Shown here piece after piece: positions 1 through 12,365 of a DNA stretch of 64,000 bases. This stretch comes from Protoeuglena noctilucae (Eukaryota > Chlorophyta > Pedinophyceae > Marsupiomonadales > Marsupiomonadaceae). The DNA lies in the NCBI GenBank assembly GCA_958009085.1, contig OY253689.1:413167-477166 (forward strand). Direction: 5' to 3'. The first letter of the stretch is position 1, and every line of letters starts with the position of its first letter. Under the pieces are notes generated by a model. The model made no database searches. It had not been told where the DNA came from and saw only the letters and a list, made by a program, of their open reading frames with translations. Both the position numbers and the translations under genes were made by a program.

Positions 1-3000
1 CACGTAAATGCCCACCAGCCGCAGATGCGAGTCGCTCAGGTGCGGGCGGAGGTGCGTCTCTAAGGCGTCTCCCGCGGCGGACCACAGATCCACGATCGCA
101 AACACCGCGGCTTTGCGCACATCGGCCGACGGATGCGACAGTGCGGGGGACAGCCGGGGCGCCAGCCTTGGCGCCCAGCGCAGTGCGTCCGGCTGCGGGA
201 GTCGCGCGCAGACGCGGCCCAAGCACTTGAGCGTCGCTTGCAGCTGAGAAGGGGCCATGTCCCATTGCGGGGGTGGTGGCGCATCGGCCGTGATGGCGCG
301 AGGGGCGGCGTCGTCTGGCAGGTGGGTCAATATCACGTCGAGACAGCGGCCGGGGGGGGCTTGCTTGACTGCGAGGGAAGGGTGGGGGGTGAGCGTGGGT
401 GCGTTGGGGTGCGTGTGAGCGTGAAAGAAAGAATTTTCGCATCTCCATATATATGTATGAGGATATTCGAATCTGTGCATGCATCTCACCTATGGCATCC
501 AGTGCCTCCTCGGCGAGCGCACAGACCTCCCGCGACCCGTCCCTGGCCGCCCGGAGCATGTCCGGCACGGCCGTTTCAAGCACCGACTCCGCCAGAGGCG
601 CCTGCCAGACACAGAGGTCGCGCATGGCCAATGCGGCGTGCTCGCGGATGCCGTCGTCGCGGTGGGTGAGGAGGGGGCGGATGAGGGAGAATACTTGGGG
701 AAAGAAGGCCGACCAGGCGGGGGGAGGGGCCGCGCGGGCCAACTGGGGGGGAGGGGGGGGGGGGGTAGAAGGGGTGGGGGTGGCAGTGGGGGTGAGCGTG
801 AGGGTTGGCAATAGCAATTGGTGGAGATGAGCAGACTGGCGCTGGTGCGTGGCGACTCTCCAGACAACGCCGTGTCAGTCTGTGTGATCGCATCGATTGC
901 ATGTGTCGGTCATCATTATCAACCCCTCACGACCCCTCACCTCCGATGCCAAAAACAGCTGGTGCATGACCAGCAGCGTCCGCGACCCCTCCGCGTCCCC
1001 CAGCGCCGCCACCATGCGACGGAAGTGCCCCTCCACCACATCCGCCGACCCCATGTCCTGTTTGCGCAGTGGCGTGTAGGGCACAGGGCTGTACGGCGTG
1101 CCGCCCGCCCCATCCGCGCCCATCGCAGCGCCCGTGGGGTGTGCACCGGGAGTGTGTAATGCAGATGCAATTGCTGGGCCTGCTCTTGCTGGCATGGCGG
1201 GGGATGGGGAGGGGGAGGGCGATCGCCTCGCTGCCCCCGCCGCCCCCGCATTGCCCATTCCCATCCTCGCTGCTGGGGAGGGCGACGGTGATTTGCCCGC
1301 CTTATTCGCAACCCCCGCACCTCCCACCACCCCCGCACCCCGCACTGTGCCCGTCGTATACTCAAGCGTGCTTTCGCTCGTCTGCCGTTGCGCCGCTCCC
1401 GCCCCCACCCCACCCTTGCCCCCCACCTCTCCCTCCCCCTCCCCATCCCCCACTCCTTTCATCTCCCTCTCTCTGTCAGACTCGTCCCCCTCCCCCTCCC
1501 CCACACGCACCGCATGTGATCGCAGCCCATCCCCCTGCATCTCCACGTCCCCATCGCTCGCCTCCGCATACCCCTGCCACGCGTACGGCCCCTCCCGCAC
1601 CTCCCGCACCGCCCCCGCACCCGCACCCCCCTCGTCCAAAGCTGGCGAAGCGCCCCGCCCACCGCTCCACCCCTCACCCCACGCCACCCCCGCCCCAGCT
1701 CCCACCCCCGCAGCCGCCGTCTGTTGTTGGTATCCCGGCAGCGCGGGCGCGAGGTGGCGGTGGAGGTTGGCCCGCTCATCGGGCGTGGCGTGGTGTGTGG
1801 CGTAGGCGGCGAGGGCCGACGGGTCAACGGCCTCGTGAATGCGGCACAGCAGAGAGGCAGCTGACGATCTAAGGGGGCGGTCGCGATCGGCCAACAACGC
1901 AGCGGCGCGCTGCACCACGGCGCGGAGGAGCGCGGGCGTCAGGCGGGCGTCTGACGCCGACGCCGCCAGAAACTGCGCCAGCCAGTCGAGTGCCGCGATG
2001 CGCGCGGCGGATCCCCGGGACTTGTCGAGGGCCAGCGCCGCGCCGGCGATGAGGAGGTCGGGGGGGAACGCGGCGGCGGCTGCGGCGAGGCAGCGAGCGG
2101 CGGCGGGGGCGTGGGGCTCGCGGTTGGTGGCGATGTGGCGGAGGAGATCTGGGAGCAGGCGCTCTACCTGAGTGGGAGAGAGAGAATGGAAGAATGGTAA
2201 TGACTTGAATGTGTGGAAGTAGATGGGGCGAGAGGGGGGGCGCTTAATTTGAACAGGGAGAAGGGAGTGACGTGAATGACTGGGTGCAGGGTGCATGCGA
2301 TGGTGAGTCGAGAAGCGGAAGCTGGCTCAATACACGAACATATATATCCGAACCATCCTGCTTAACACCCCCCCGCCCCTCTCACGCCTGTTCGCTCACT
2401 TCCCCCCCCCCCCCATACTCACCTGCATGTCCATGCCCACCCCCAGCCTCATCGCCCCCATCATCACCCCTATCACCCCTCAACGCCCCTAATACTAACT
2501 CACTCCCCCCCATCCCTTACCTGCGTGTCCATGCCCACCCCCAGCCTCATTGCCGCCGTGCATGCCTCAATCGCAGCCAGGCTGACCATGCGGTGCGGAT
2601 CCTGCAATGCGTCGATCAACCACGTCCCCACCCGATCCCCACTCATCGCCATCTCAGATGCAGCGCCGGGGTGCGACAGGCTGCGCGCCAGTCTCCCCAA
2701 CAACTCCACACGCTCCTCCCAACGCTTGCCGGGGCCGGGAGCGCGCGACAGCTCCTCTACTACCCCGCGAGGGTGGGGGGGTGGGGCGGGTGATGATGAC
2801 ACAGGTGCGGGTGCGGGTGCGGATACGGGTGTGGCTGCCCATGCAGGCGGGGGTGCGTGGGCGGGTGCGGAGGCGGGAGTGCGTGCGGGAGAGGGGGCGT
2901 CTGCCCAGTTCGCACCCGCGCCCCTTGCGCTGGCTGCTCTCCTCGCCCTCCCCGCCCCCACCCCCGCTGTCGCATCCCCCGCCCCATCCCCCTCTCCGTC

Positions 3001-6000
3001 CCCCGCCCTCGCCCCCAGTGCCTTGACGCTGACGTTGCGGCGCTCTGCGAGGGGCCCGCGCTGCGCTGCGGGGTCCTGCATTGCGCCGAATTGGCCCAGG
3101 AAGGAGGCCTTGGCGGGGGTGTAGCCGTCGGGCTCTGCTTGGGACCGGAAGGGGGGGGGGAGATGGTGTGATAATGACGATGATCATATGTGGAATGATG
3201 ATATGTGGGAGAGAGAGTGGAGCAGTTGAGAGAGAGTGGGGAAGCTGAGGAAGCGGGGCAGCAGAGAGTGGGGCAGCAGAGTAAAAGGGGCAGACACCGC
3301 AAACAGTGGGCTACGACCAATACCACTATTAACACCCAGAGATCATCACACTTTCACATCCCCTCACCTGCGTGGTAGCTCCCCGGGTGATACGCGCGTC
3401 CCTTGCCACCCGCCCCCTCCTCCCTAACACTGCGGCTCGCACCCACCACACGCCTCGCGCCCCCCGCCAATCCCGACCCAGCCCCCTCCCGCCCCTCACC
3501 CCACGCCACCCTCACCGCACCCGCACCCGCAGCGTTAACCCCGTCCGCACTCGCACCCCCAGCAGTGGGGGTGGGCGTGGGGGTGGGCGTGGGGGTGGCG
3601 CTGGCACTAGGCACGCGAGTGGTGGATGCGGGGCTGGGGTTGCCCGAAGAAGCGGCGGCGCGCGCAGCAGTGAGGGACGCGAGGCTGCTGGGGCGCTTGA
3701 GGGAAGCGGGGGCGTGGCGGGTGGCGAGGGGTGGGTGGGGCGTGGCATGGGCGCGTGACACCCCGCCCTCGCTGAGGGTGGAGGCGACGGCGGCGGGGCG
3801 CGGGCGGTGCGTGGGGGATGCGCGGGACACGGGGGACTGCGCTGTGCCGCCTGGGGAGGGAGATGGGAGGGTGGGGGGGTGCATTGGTGGGTAGGGGAGT
3901 ATGTGAAGCGACTGTGTGGGGTGGGGTGGGACACACGACATCGTTGCATGCGATGCAATCGACAATCAATGATGAGACGCACTAAGTGAACACGAGATGC
4001 AGCTAATCCTCTCATCAACCCTCTCAGCCGCGTTACAACCGCAACCCCCCCACCACTCGTTGCAACTCATCCCCACCCTTCCCCTCCCATCCCACCCCTC
4101 TCACCCCCACCCATCCCCAGCACTCACCCGCGGGCCTATACGTCGCCTCCAACGCCGCCCACTCCCCGGAAGGCGCATACTCCGCACACTCCTGCCCCAA
4201 CCGCCCCTGCAACGCCGGCGGAGCGCGCGACAGCGCCGCAGCTCCTTTATTCCCGGGCGCCCTCGCATGATACGCCGCGAAAGCTTTGCGGCATAGGGCG
4301 CGCGCGCGTGGGTCTGCGTCCTCGCATCCCTTAAGCAGAGTCGTTTCTATTTCTGGCAATGCGCGAGATAGGGCGGGGCGGGTGAGGTCCCATGCCTCGC
4401 ACACCAGCAGGAGCCATGCGGCGGCGGCGGCGCGGAGTTCTCTGTGTTTGTCGCGGAGGGCTTGGGAGAGGAGGGGGAGCAGGCGGGGGCTGCGGGGGGG
4501 GAAGGGGAGGGGTGCGGGTGCGTAGGTGATGGGGATGTGCGTGGAGGGAGGTATGGGGTGAGGGGAGGGGAGGGGTGCACGGGTTTGGGAGGTACTAAGT
4601 GTGGGGAACGCGTTACATGAGACAGACAGAGATGGGGAGCGACACTGAGTGTGGGAGACATTGTATGACATTGCCTCGCACATCATTGTCGCACATCGTC
4701 ACACCCCACGCCCCCCTCACCTGTGGCAGCTCCACAGCACCGCCGCCACGCACTCCCTCGCGCTTTCCGCCATAACCTGCACCGTCAGCACCGCGACGCG
4801 GAACAGCACCGGCAACAGGTGCGACGCCGCCGCCTCGAACCCCGCCCCCGCCGCCCCCGCCATCGCCCCCACCAGCTGCGTGGCCTGCCGGCACACGGCA
4901 GACCGGCGGTCCTGCAATTGCGACTCGAGCGCCCGCGCCATCTCCCGGCAAGCGTCGCCGAAACCATCTATGCTCCCCGCACCCCCCCGCACCACCTCCT
5001 CGAACCGCCCCATCGCCCCACACCGCGCCTCCCAGTCCTCCCCCGTCCCCGACAGCGCCGCGCACGCCGCTTCCACCTCCGCCCGCAGCTGCGCGAGGGT
5101 CTCCACCACCCGCACCGCTCCGCTCGTCGTCGCGTGAGTTGGGGCGGAGGTGGGAGACGGCCCCGTGGCGCGGCGGGACCCCGGGCGCCGCGCCGCGCTC
5201 GCAGAGCCCGACGCGGATCCCTGCGAATGCTCGCTGTGCTCGCGGCGGGGCACGCGGGCGGGCGAGGAGTGGCGGTGGCCGATGGGGGAGGCGTTGCCCC
5301 CACCCAAAGGGGACCCCTCGCCCGTTGCGGCAGCCACGCTCCCCGCCCCGCACGCGGCCTCGATGCGCGCGTGGACGTCCTGCATCTGCGCGGGTCGCAG
5401 CGCGTGTGGCTCGAGCGCCCGCAGCACCGCCGCCGCCCCGACCGCCCCCGCCAACGCGGCCAGCGCGTCGGCTGCCGCGGCCCTGGGCACCGGCGAGGGG
5501 TCGTCGAGGAGCCCCGCGAGACGCGGCACGAGCGCCCGCGCGGCGTAGGCATCGCCGATCGCCTCCGCGCCCAGAGACTCCGCCAGCCCCGCCACCACGG
5601 TCGCCACCCCGGCGCGCGCGTGGTGGCTGCAGTGGGTCCAGGCGCCCGCTGCGTCCATGCGCTCTAGGAGAGTCTGTCCCGGGTGCGGCCCCGGCGCCAC
5701 GTCGCGCGCGGCGAGGTCGGTGAGGGCGTCGATCGCCGCATCGCGCACGGAGGGGGTGGCGGATGCCAGTGGGTCGATGAGGAGGGGGACGAGGGCGGGC
5801 AGGCGGGGGCGGAAGAGGTGAGGGTCGTTCTGCACCGCCGCGCGCAGCGCTGTCAGGCCGTCCGTGGAGGTCTGCGGGAGGGGAGGGGGGGGGGGTCAGA
5901 GGTGAGCGAGGGGGCGGGGGCGGTGGTCCGGCCATCGCAGTTGCTGGGATGTGTAGAGCCGTGCAGTGCGGCGTGCCGGGCGCCGGCAGCGCAGTGCGGC

Positions 6001-6193
6001 GGGACTGCGGTCCAGCGCGGCTCGCCTTCGCGTTGTTATCGGAGAGGCAAAGCCGCACGACATCGATGAGGTCCGACGCCTGCGCTGCGTCCAGGGGGCA
6101 CGACTCCACGTGCGCGATGAGCTCCGATAGGGCCGCCAGACGATCCTTGATCGATCCCCGGCAGCTTTCGACGATCACGTCCCACGAAGCCAT
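1..6193 (-). CDS. CLASP: CLASP microtubule plus-end protein, 3' partial
   Basis: CLIP-associated protein with arrayed TOG/HEAT domains, which stabilises microtubule plus ends. Exons read right to left: 6026-6193, 4721-5871, 4128-4489, 3368-3850, 2521-3134, 941-2167, 490-742, and 368 to beyond base 1; phases close across all of them. The first two exons give the N-terminal TOG region, the end of exon 2 matches the CLASP N-terminal domain, and the last exon matches the C-terminal domain (RCLDVILTHLP, ADVRKAAVFAIVDLW). About 1,540 residues lie in the window, with Ala/Gly/Ser/Pro-rich linkers between TOG blocks. Intron 1 uses a GC donor (AAG|GCGAGC at 6025); the acceptor at 3135 is a NAGNAG. The start ATG opens a MASWDVIVESC segment that aligns with family N-termini. 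The gene is divergent from thermospermine synthase. Family is secure; internal exon limits are hand-made. Confidence 0.9.
2423..2455 (-). repeat. Intronic copy of CLASP exon end and splice donor
   Basis: Thirty-three bases inside the intron repeat the 3' end of the exon whose last bases are at 2521-2553, with the adjoining GT donor, at a 98-base offset and few mismatches. Confidence 0.75.
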
Positions 6194-7326
6194 GGCGGGC
6201 GGCTCGCTAGCGGGCTCTGCGCGGGGAGGGCAGCGATGTGAAGGGGAGGGGGCGCGTGGGACGGCGGAGCAGCTCGGGAATGTACAGCACTGAGGATATG
6301 AGGTAGAGCGGGACGCGGCCAGGCGGACAGCGGGCGCTTGCGAGTGCGGGCAACCCGCGTTCCGGACGCAGCGTTGATGATGCCCTGCGCCTCTCATCGC
6401 GCCAGCGATGGGCCGAGCTGCCAGCCAGTTGGCTCGAATATCGCCCGCGTCACCGTGCGCCACCGTGAGATTTATTCGCCGGCAAAGAGTCCTGCCCCGC
6501 AGCGCGCAACACACCTTGAGCCCCCTCCGCTCCTATCACGCCGTATCCCTGGCGCTCTCACTCACGCACAGCCTGCCATGACATGACAGGATGTGAGAGC
6601 GCCTGTAAGCAACCCTGCCGGGCGACTGGACCAGCTCGGCCGTTCAAATGTCTCGAAAAGGCCGTCAGTGAGCGCAGCCACGAATGCCCGCGCGCCTCTG
6701 AAAACATGCCATTGAATGTGCGCAATCAAGCCCCTGCGCTTGATTTCTCCTTTCCGGCCTGCCAGTGCCAAGCAGTTTTAGTGGATCGTGTGGAGCTCTT
6801 CGCTCGAGAACCACCGCGAGAGCGTCTGCTTGGACCCGGCCGTATCCAGCCCGCGATTCGCAGGCTCTCTGGGTCGGGACCAGTTCGCCGGAGCTCAACA
6901 TCTCGGTCCTGAGCTTCTCCGAGGGAGCGCCGGCAGCGCCAGCCTATCCGCGATCGGGGGTTGGGCTCGACGCAAGCTAGGTGAGCGATCCCGCCCCCGG
7001 CACCGGCAGCCCACAGGTGACGCACATGCTTGTTCGAACGAAGGCCCGGGTGACCGCGTGGGTCCTCTGAGCAACTGAGTCAAGCGTCGACTGTGTCTCG
7101 GCTTTCATTTGCAAGCGCTGGGGATGCGCGCCGTGCCTCAGGCGACGCCGCTTGCGCGCAGAGGGCCCGGCACTTGTCCGACTTTTTGGCCCTGACCCTG
7201 CGTCGCCGGGCGTGAAGCGGTCGCATCCGGCGCCGGCCCGCGAAGCACAATATTTATGCCCTCCTGTTGCGCAGACGCTAGAGGGCGCGGTCCACCCGGG
7301 CGGCGCGAGAGAAGCGAGTTGGCGCG
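6194..7326. other. Intergenic region between divergent CLASP and thermospermine synthase
   Basis: No supported gene. Base composition is balanced GC-rich with many CpG and lacks the long G or C runs of the introns. It should hold the promoters of both flanking genes, but no recognisable element was found. Confidence 0.5.
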
Positions 7327-7379
7327 ATGGGGCTCCTGGGTTTGCTTCGCATGCTCAAGAAGAGCGACACCGAGGCCAG
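7327..7379 (+). other. Candidate first exon of thermospermine synthase
   Basis: An ATG opens 17 codons (MGLLGLLRMLKKSDTEA plus a split codon) ending in AG|GCGAGG, the GC donor consensus seen repeatedly in this window. It lies just before the assembly gap and on the right strand. There is no homology support, so it is only a suggestion. Confidence 0.3.
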
Positions 7380-7399
7380 GCGAGGGGCCGCGAATCGCG

Positions 7400-7599
7400 N
7401 NNNNNNNNNNNNNNNNNNNNNNNNNNNNNNNNNNNNNNNNNNNNNNNNNNNNNNNNNNNNNNNNNNNNNNNNNNNNNNNNNNNNNNNNNNNNNNNNNNNN
7501 NNNNNNNNNNNNNNNNNNNNNNNNNNNNNNNNNNNNNNNNNNNNNNNNNNNNNNNNNNNNNNNNNNNNNNNNNNNNNNNNNNNNNNNNNNNNNNNNNNN
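7400..7599. other. Assembly gap of 200 N
   Basis: Exactly 200 N, the usual placeholder for a gap of unknown size. Sequence to the right begins with long G runs. The 5' exons of thermospermine synthase probably fall here. Confidence 0.97.
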
Positions 7600-7797
7600 G
7601 TGTATGGGGGGGGGGGGGAGGGGGGGGGTGGGAGGGGCTGGGCTGGTGGGGAGCCGTGGAGAGAGCAAGCCCCGGTGGGAATGACCAGTGCCTAGTGCTA
7701 TCCATCTGTACCACTCTTGCTGCCCGTCTCAGCTCAGCCACTGTCGCCACGACATAACCGGACATGACCGCCGCCCTCGTCACTCGCTCGCTCGCAG

Positions 7798-9697
7798 TGG
7801 GGGCGGGGAGGGCGCGACGGCTCGCGAGGTGCTGCGTCACCGGGGCGTGGAGCGTGTGATTATGGTGGACATCGACGAGGTGGTGTGCCGCTTCTGCGCA
7901 CAGCACCTCCCCAAGAACACCGCGGCGTTCAAGGACCCCAGGTGGGGTGTTGGTGGGAAGGGGGTGTCGTAATGTTGTAACGTTAAGTGAAGATTGCATG
8001 TGAGCGTGCGGGGGGGGGGGGGGTTGATGCTGAGTGGGGCTTGTCTCTCTGTGCTGTACACGACGTGCTTGTTTACCACCCAAGTAGTGATGCCACATCA
8101 CTACTTGCGCCCCCACATCAACCTCCCCCTCCCATACCGCCCCCCCCCCCCCCCCCCCCACCCAGGCTCACCCTCATCCACAACGACGCCCGTGCCGAGC
8201 TCGAGCGCGTCCCCGACGGCTCCCTTGACGTGGTCATCGGTGACCTGGCGGACCCCGTGTTCGGTGGCCCCTGCTACCAGCTCTACACGAAAGATTTCTA
8301 TGAGAATGTCGTGAGGCGCAAGCTGGCGCCCGGGGGCATCTTCGTCACGCAGTCGGGGCCGTGCGGGGCCGAGTCGTGCACGGAGGTGTTCACGGCCATC
8401 CACAACACGCTCAGGTGAGCTCAGGTAACAGGGCACAGGACTGTTACACCATCACAGGGTGATACCATCGTCAGCATGGGATCATAGAGCGCAGAGGGCG
8501 CATGGCATTGATGTGTTCCTCATAGAGAGCCGGCTGGGACTCTCTGGCAACCTAGTCCCGTGGCATTGAAGCTCCGTTCAACCCCTAGATTACATCACGG
8601 GGGCTTCGGCCGGTAAGCCCCAGTGATGTAATCTAGGGGTTGTCTATTGGAGCTTTACTGCCAACGGTGCTAGGTTGCCACAGTCCTAGCCGTCGCTCTA
8701 CGAGGAAGGCGTCAATGCTTAGCGCCCACTGCGCTCTATGATCCCATGCTTGCTGACGCTGGGATTACCCTCGACCGCTGACGCAGGGCTAATTCTGCCC
8801 CCTTTCCCAACACCACGCCATGCCATGCCATGTTATCTGCCTCTTCCTCACAACCCCCTCCCCCCCTGCACCCATCCCACACCACGTTCCTCACTCTCAC
8901 AACCCCCTCCCACCCCACCCCACACACCCACACCCCCTGCACCCATGCCACACCATGTTCCTCCCTCTCACGCCCCCTCCCAACCCCATCCCCCCACACC
9001 CACCCCCCCCTGCACCCCCGTGCCATGCTTTGTTCTCGTGTGCTTTGTTCTCACAAGCCCCTCCCACCCCCACACCCTCCACCCAACCCCCCCACCCCCT
9101 CCCCTCACATCCCCCAGGCAAGTCTTCCCCCGCGTTCTCACCTACAAGGTCCCGATCCCATCCTTTGTCGACTGCTGGGGATTCAACGTGGCGCTGTCAG
9201 ACCCAGAGGGCACGCCCGCGCTGGCGGCTGAGGAACTGGACCGTCGGATTGAAAAGCGCATCGAGGGGGAGCTGGAGTATTTGGATGGGGCGTACATCCT
9301 GGGGATGCAGGTGAGAGTTGGGGTGGGGGTGGGGGTAGTGAGGATGGGGGTAGTGGGGAAGATGGTGCGAGGTGTACATCCTGGGGATGCAGGCGAGGGG
9401 GGTGGAGGGGGGTGGGGGCAGTGAGGGTGGAGTGATGGGCATGCTCTAAACCCTCACCATCCGCGTCAGCCCCTCTCTCTCATGCACCCTTATCATCCAC
9501 ATCAGTCCCTTCCATCCACGCCTCACATCCACGCCTCCCATCCCCACCCCTCCCAGTGCACCCCTCCCATCCACACCCCTCCCACAATCACGCAGACGCT
9601 CCCCAAGTGCATCCGGCGCCGCATGGCAGAGGAGACGCACGTCTTCACCGAGGACGCGCCCAGGTACCTCAAGTCGGGGGCAGGGCTCAAGGCCTGA
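7798..9697 (+). CDS. ACL5: Thermospermine (spermidine-type) synthase, 5' partial
   Basis: Aminopropyltransferase that moves an aminopropyl group from decarboxylated S-adenosylmethionine to a polyamine. Exons: 7798-7941, 8166-8414, 9118-9310, 9596-9697; phases close and the last ends in TGA. Visible motifs are GGGEGATARE (nucleotide-binding loop), VDIDE, GDLADP (catalytic acid region), GPCYQLYTKDFY and YLDGAYILG; the C-terminus has ETHVFTEDAPRYL. GDLADP and the CYQLYT segment are closer to plant ACL5-type thermospermine synthase than to spermidine synthase, which is the basis for the name. About 95 N-terminal residues of the family are missing, probably in the gap. A 290-base foldback sits in the second intron, and the exon 3 end is copied in the third intron. 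Confidence 0.88.
8469..8758. repeat. Foldback (inverted repeat) element in an intron
   Basis: A near-palindromic 290-base unit. Outer arms: 8469-8494 against 8727-8758, with a 3-base bulge. Inner arms: 8579-8598 against 8623-8642, a perfect 20-base match. The short loop is GC-rich, and other arm pairs match in between (GCAACCTAG with CTAGGTTGC). It resembles a MITE or foldback transposon, or a hairpin RNA precursor. No clear target duplication was found. Confidence 0.85.
9374..9392 (+). repeat. Intronic copy of thermospermine synthase exon 3 end
   Basis: Repeats the last 19 bases of the exon ending at 9310. The copy is followed by GCGAGG, whereas the true exon end has GTGAGA. Confidence 0.8.
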
Positions 9698-10179
9698 GGG
9701 GTGCGCGTTGTAATGGAAACGCGCGCGTAGCTGCGGCGATAGATGTGGGACTGTGCGGGGACTGCCCACGGGCGGCCCATAGGCGACGTGCCAGTTGCAG
9801 GGGACGCGGCTGTTTGTCATAGGATGTAGGCAGATTAGGACCGGGAGTAATGCTGTTGTCGCGCGAGGCCTTCGGTTTGGCCGCCCCGGCCCAAACGCGG
9901 TTGCTGACGCGCCGGACTGCTGCAGTCAGCTCTCTGGCAGCTCAGCGCCTGGCCGAGTGGTCCGGGTTGAAACCACACTTGACCGAGAGAGATCCGGAGC
10001 TGCCCGCGCTGAGCTACTTCCGCGAAGGGAGCGGTTGCAGGTGCCGAGTGCTTGCGCAGGCGCCTGCAGACACGCCGCGTAGTGCGGACCCGCGGACGCC
10101 ATTGGGATGAGCCCTGTCGCTTTCGATGCAATCGCGGAAGTGCTAATCTCCCTCACTCGATCAATCAGCAGCGCAAACC
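9698..10179. other. Intergenic, no gene seen
   Basis: Lies between two plus-strand genes. A TGTAA sits 12 bases after the thermospermine synthase stop and could act in 3' end formation if this is a green alga. Nothing else was recognised. Confidence 0.4.
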
Positions 10180-12086
10180 ATGGACGTGGCTCAGCGCGTC
10201 TCAGCCGTCGCCGCCGGCTCCTCCGGTGAGCTGCGGGACCTTCGCGGCGCATGGAGATGTGCGAAATTTGCGGACGCGAGCTACTGCTTAAGACGCTGCG
10301 CGCCCGCGGAGTCGCCGGCGGTCGCGGCATGCGCCTACGCTGATCAACGCCCCCGCAGGCGTCTCGGGCGACTGGGACATCGTCTCTTCGCGATATGCGC
10401 GCTACGAGATGACGATACCGAGCGTCGCGTCGTCGCGGCCCGCAACGGGTGGGTCATCGGCCCGCGCTGCGCCCTGGCACGCGCTGCCACCTCCTGCCCT
10501 GCACCCGTGACGCCCGGCCCCGCCCGCAGGCCTCCGCCCGCCTTCGTACGCCGCCTCCTCCATCGCCCCGGCCGACCCCGGCTCCCGGCCCCGCTCGCCC
10601 GACGCCCCGGACATGTGGCACGCCCTGGGCCTGGGCCCGCGCCGCACGCCGTCCCGCCCCTCCCGCGCCGCGCCCCCGAGCGGCCTCTCCGGCCGCGACC
10701 TGGCGTCGACCGAGTACCCCGAGGACGCCCCGCCGCGCTCGAGCGTGCACGCGGGGGCGCGCACGGCCAGCGCCACGAGCGGCCCCCGCCCTTTGGAGCC
10801 CAACCCGGTGCTGGCGGAGCAGCCCCTGTCGGATCCCCGCCGCATGCGCCTGCTGCAGGTGGACGGCTGCCTCGTGGACGACCTCTCCGCGGGCCGCCTG
10901 ACCTCGCTGACCCTGGCTGCGACGCGCGTGTCGGTGCGGCAGCTGGAGATGCTGAGCGAGGGCATCGCGCGGTGCCCCTCCCTCGCGCTCCTCAACCTCT
11001 CCGCGACGAATGCCACGGACGCCCACATGGACGTCCTCAGCCGCGGACTCCGATTCAACCGCTCCATCGCCTCGCTTGACATCTCGGCCAACCTCATCGC
11101 CGACCGTGGGGCCGAGGTCCTCGCGCGCGCCTGCGCGCAGCACGGCACCCTCGAGCACCTCTACTTGCAGGTGACTGCCAGTCGCCGCGGTTGCCAGGCG
11201 CTGGATGGGGTCCTGGTGGTGCCGCCACATGACACCGTTGCGGTTCTGTTCACGCGCGCTAGTTGCTGACGCACCCACCCCCCTCGCCCCGCAGATCAAC
11301 AAGGTGGGCCCGCGCGGCATGTACGCGCTGTGCCTCCACGCCGCCCACATGACATCCCTGCGCTCCCTGGACGTGTCGAACAACCCCCTGGGCGATGACG
11401 GCGTGCGGTGTTTAACTAAAATGGCCGACGAGGCCGCGTTCGACGGGCGCCAGGTGCCCCTGGAGCGCCTGTACCTCAACACGTGCGCGTTCGGCGTCGC
11501 GGGGGCCGAGTCTCTGGCCGCGCTGCTCGAGGCCGGCAAGCTCCCGCGACTCGAGGCCGTGCACGCGTCCGACAACGGCATCCCGGACGGCATGGCCATG
11601 CGCCTGCGCAAGTGGGCCGCGAAAGCTGGCGCCGACGTGCGCCTGGCGACTTCCATGGCCGACGTGGTGGACCTCTCCTGGTGGGTTGACCAGCAGTCGC
11701 CCCCGCCCCTCGACCCGATCGAGCGCGCCCTCCTGGACGGCGTCGTCGACCCCTCCCTCCCCACGCGCGGCCTCGCCAGCCGCCTGGAGGACTTCCCCAT
11801 GCACGACAGCGTCGTCACGGGGCGAGCCTCGGGGGCGGGCGACACGGACGACCCGGGGCCGCTGGGGCTGGGGAGCGTGGCAGGGGAGGGCGAGGGGGTT
11901 GACGAGGGAATGGAGGTGTCGCCGGAGTGGAGGGAGGGGACGGCGCGGGGGAGGCGCAAGACGCACATGGGCGTGGTGCTGGGGGACGGGGGCGGGGCGG
12001 CGGGGGGGGGCAGGCGGAAGACGCACGTGGGGGCCCTGGCGGGGCTGGGGGGAGGGGCGGGGGTCTCGTTCGCCCGGGAAGTTTGA
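10180..12086 (+). CDS. Leucine-rich-repeat (ribonuclease-inhibitor type) protein
   Basis: Predicted 522 residues. Exons: 10180-10225, 10359-10448, 10530-11170, 11295-12086, all with GT donors and closing phase. Residues about 45-125 are Pro/Ser/Arg-rich. From about 140 to 340 are RNI-type leucine-rich repeats such as LALLNLSATNAT, IASLDISANLIADRGAEVL and LRSLDVSNNPLGDDGVRCL. The acidic, Gly-rich tail carries two copies of an RRKTH[MV]G motif about 20 residues apart. These repeats usually bind proteins; I cannot give a more specific function. The start is the first ATG in good context (ACCATGG). The first copy of the 12.1-14.5 kb repeat family begins at its stop codon. Confidence 0.75.
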
Positions 12087-12222
12087 ATGACGATGAGCGG
12101 TTATAATAGACGAGAAGGGTGTGACTCTCAGAGTCACGCTCGGCGGCAGAGGTGCCGTCCCCCAGGGGCAGCTGACATGCTGGGGTTTCCATCGTCGCAG
12201 TGCATATGGCACGTGGCCCACC
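12087..12222 (+). repeat. Dispersed repeat family, copy A
   Basis: Shared features are a GATGAGCG start, a GTGACTCTCAGAGTCAC palindrome at 12121, a GGCAG..GTGCCGTCCCCC..GGGGCAGCTGACA block, then CAGTGCATATGGCAC. The copy starts directly after the leucine-rich-repeat gene stop. Confidence 0.8.
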
Positions 12223-12365
12223 TCTCCGTGAAGCAAAGGGGTCGCCCACCACGGGCACTGGCACCCCCCTTCGCTGCGCCCAAAGGCAGGCCACGCTGGC
12301 CTGGACATCAGGGCGGTGTTGGCGGTCCGAACGCAGACGGCGTTCCTTGGGGGGCGCAGCGTTGC

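Noticed and set aside
4613-6514. Very long open frame on the minus strand overlapping CLASP exon 2
   Set aside because: It is a shifted frame of the same CG-rich exon, with Arg/Pro/Gly-only composition and no CLASP match; the in-phase frame gives the family motifs.
10454-11968. 504-codon open frame antisense to the leucine-rich-repeat gene
   Set aside because: Shadow frame; Arg/Ala/Gly-rich with no recognisable domain, while the plus strand has spliced LRR motifs.
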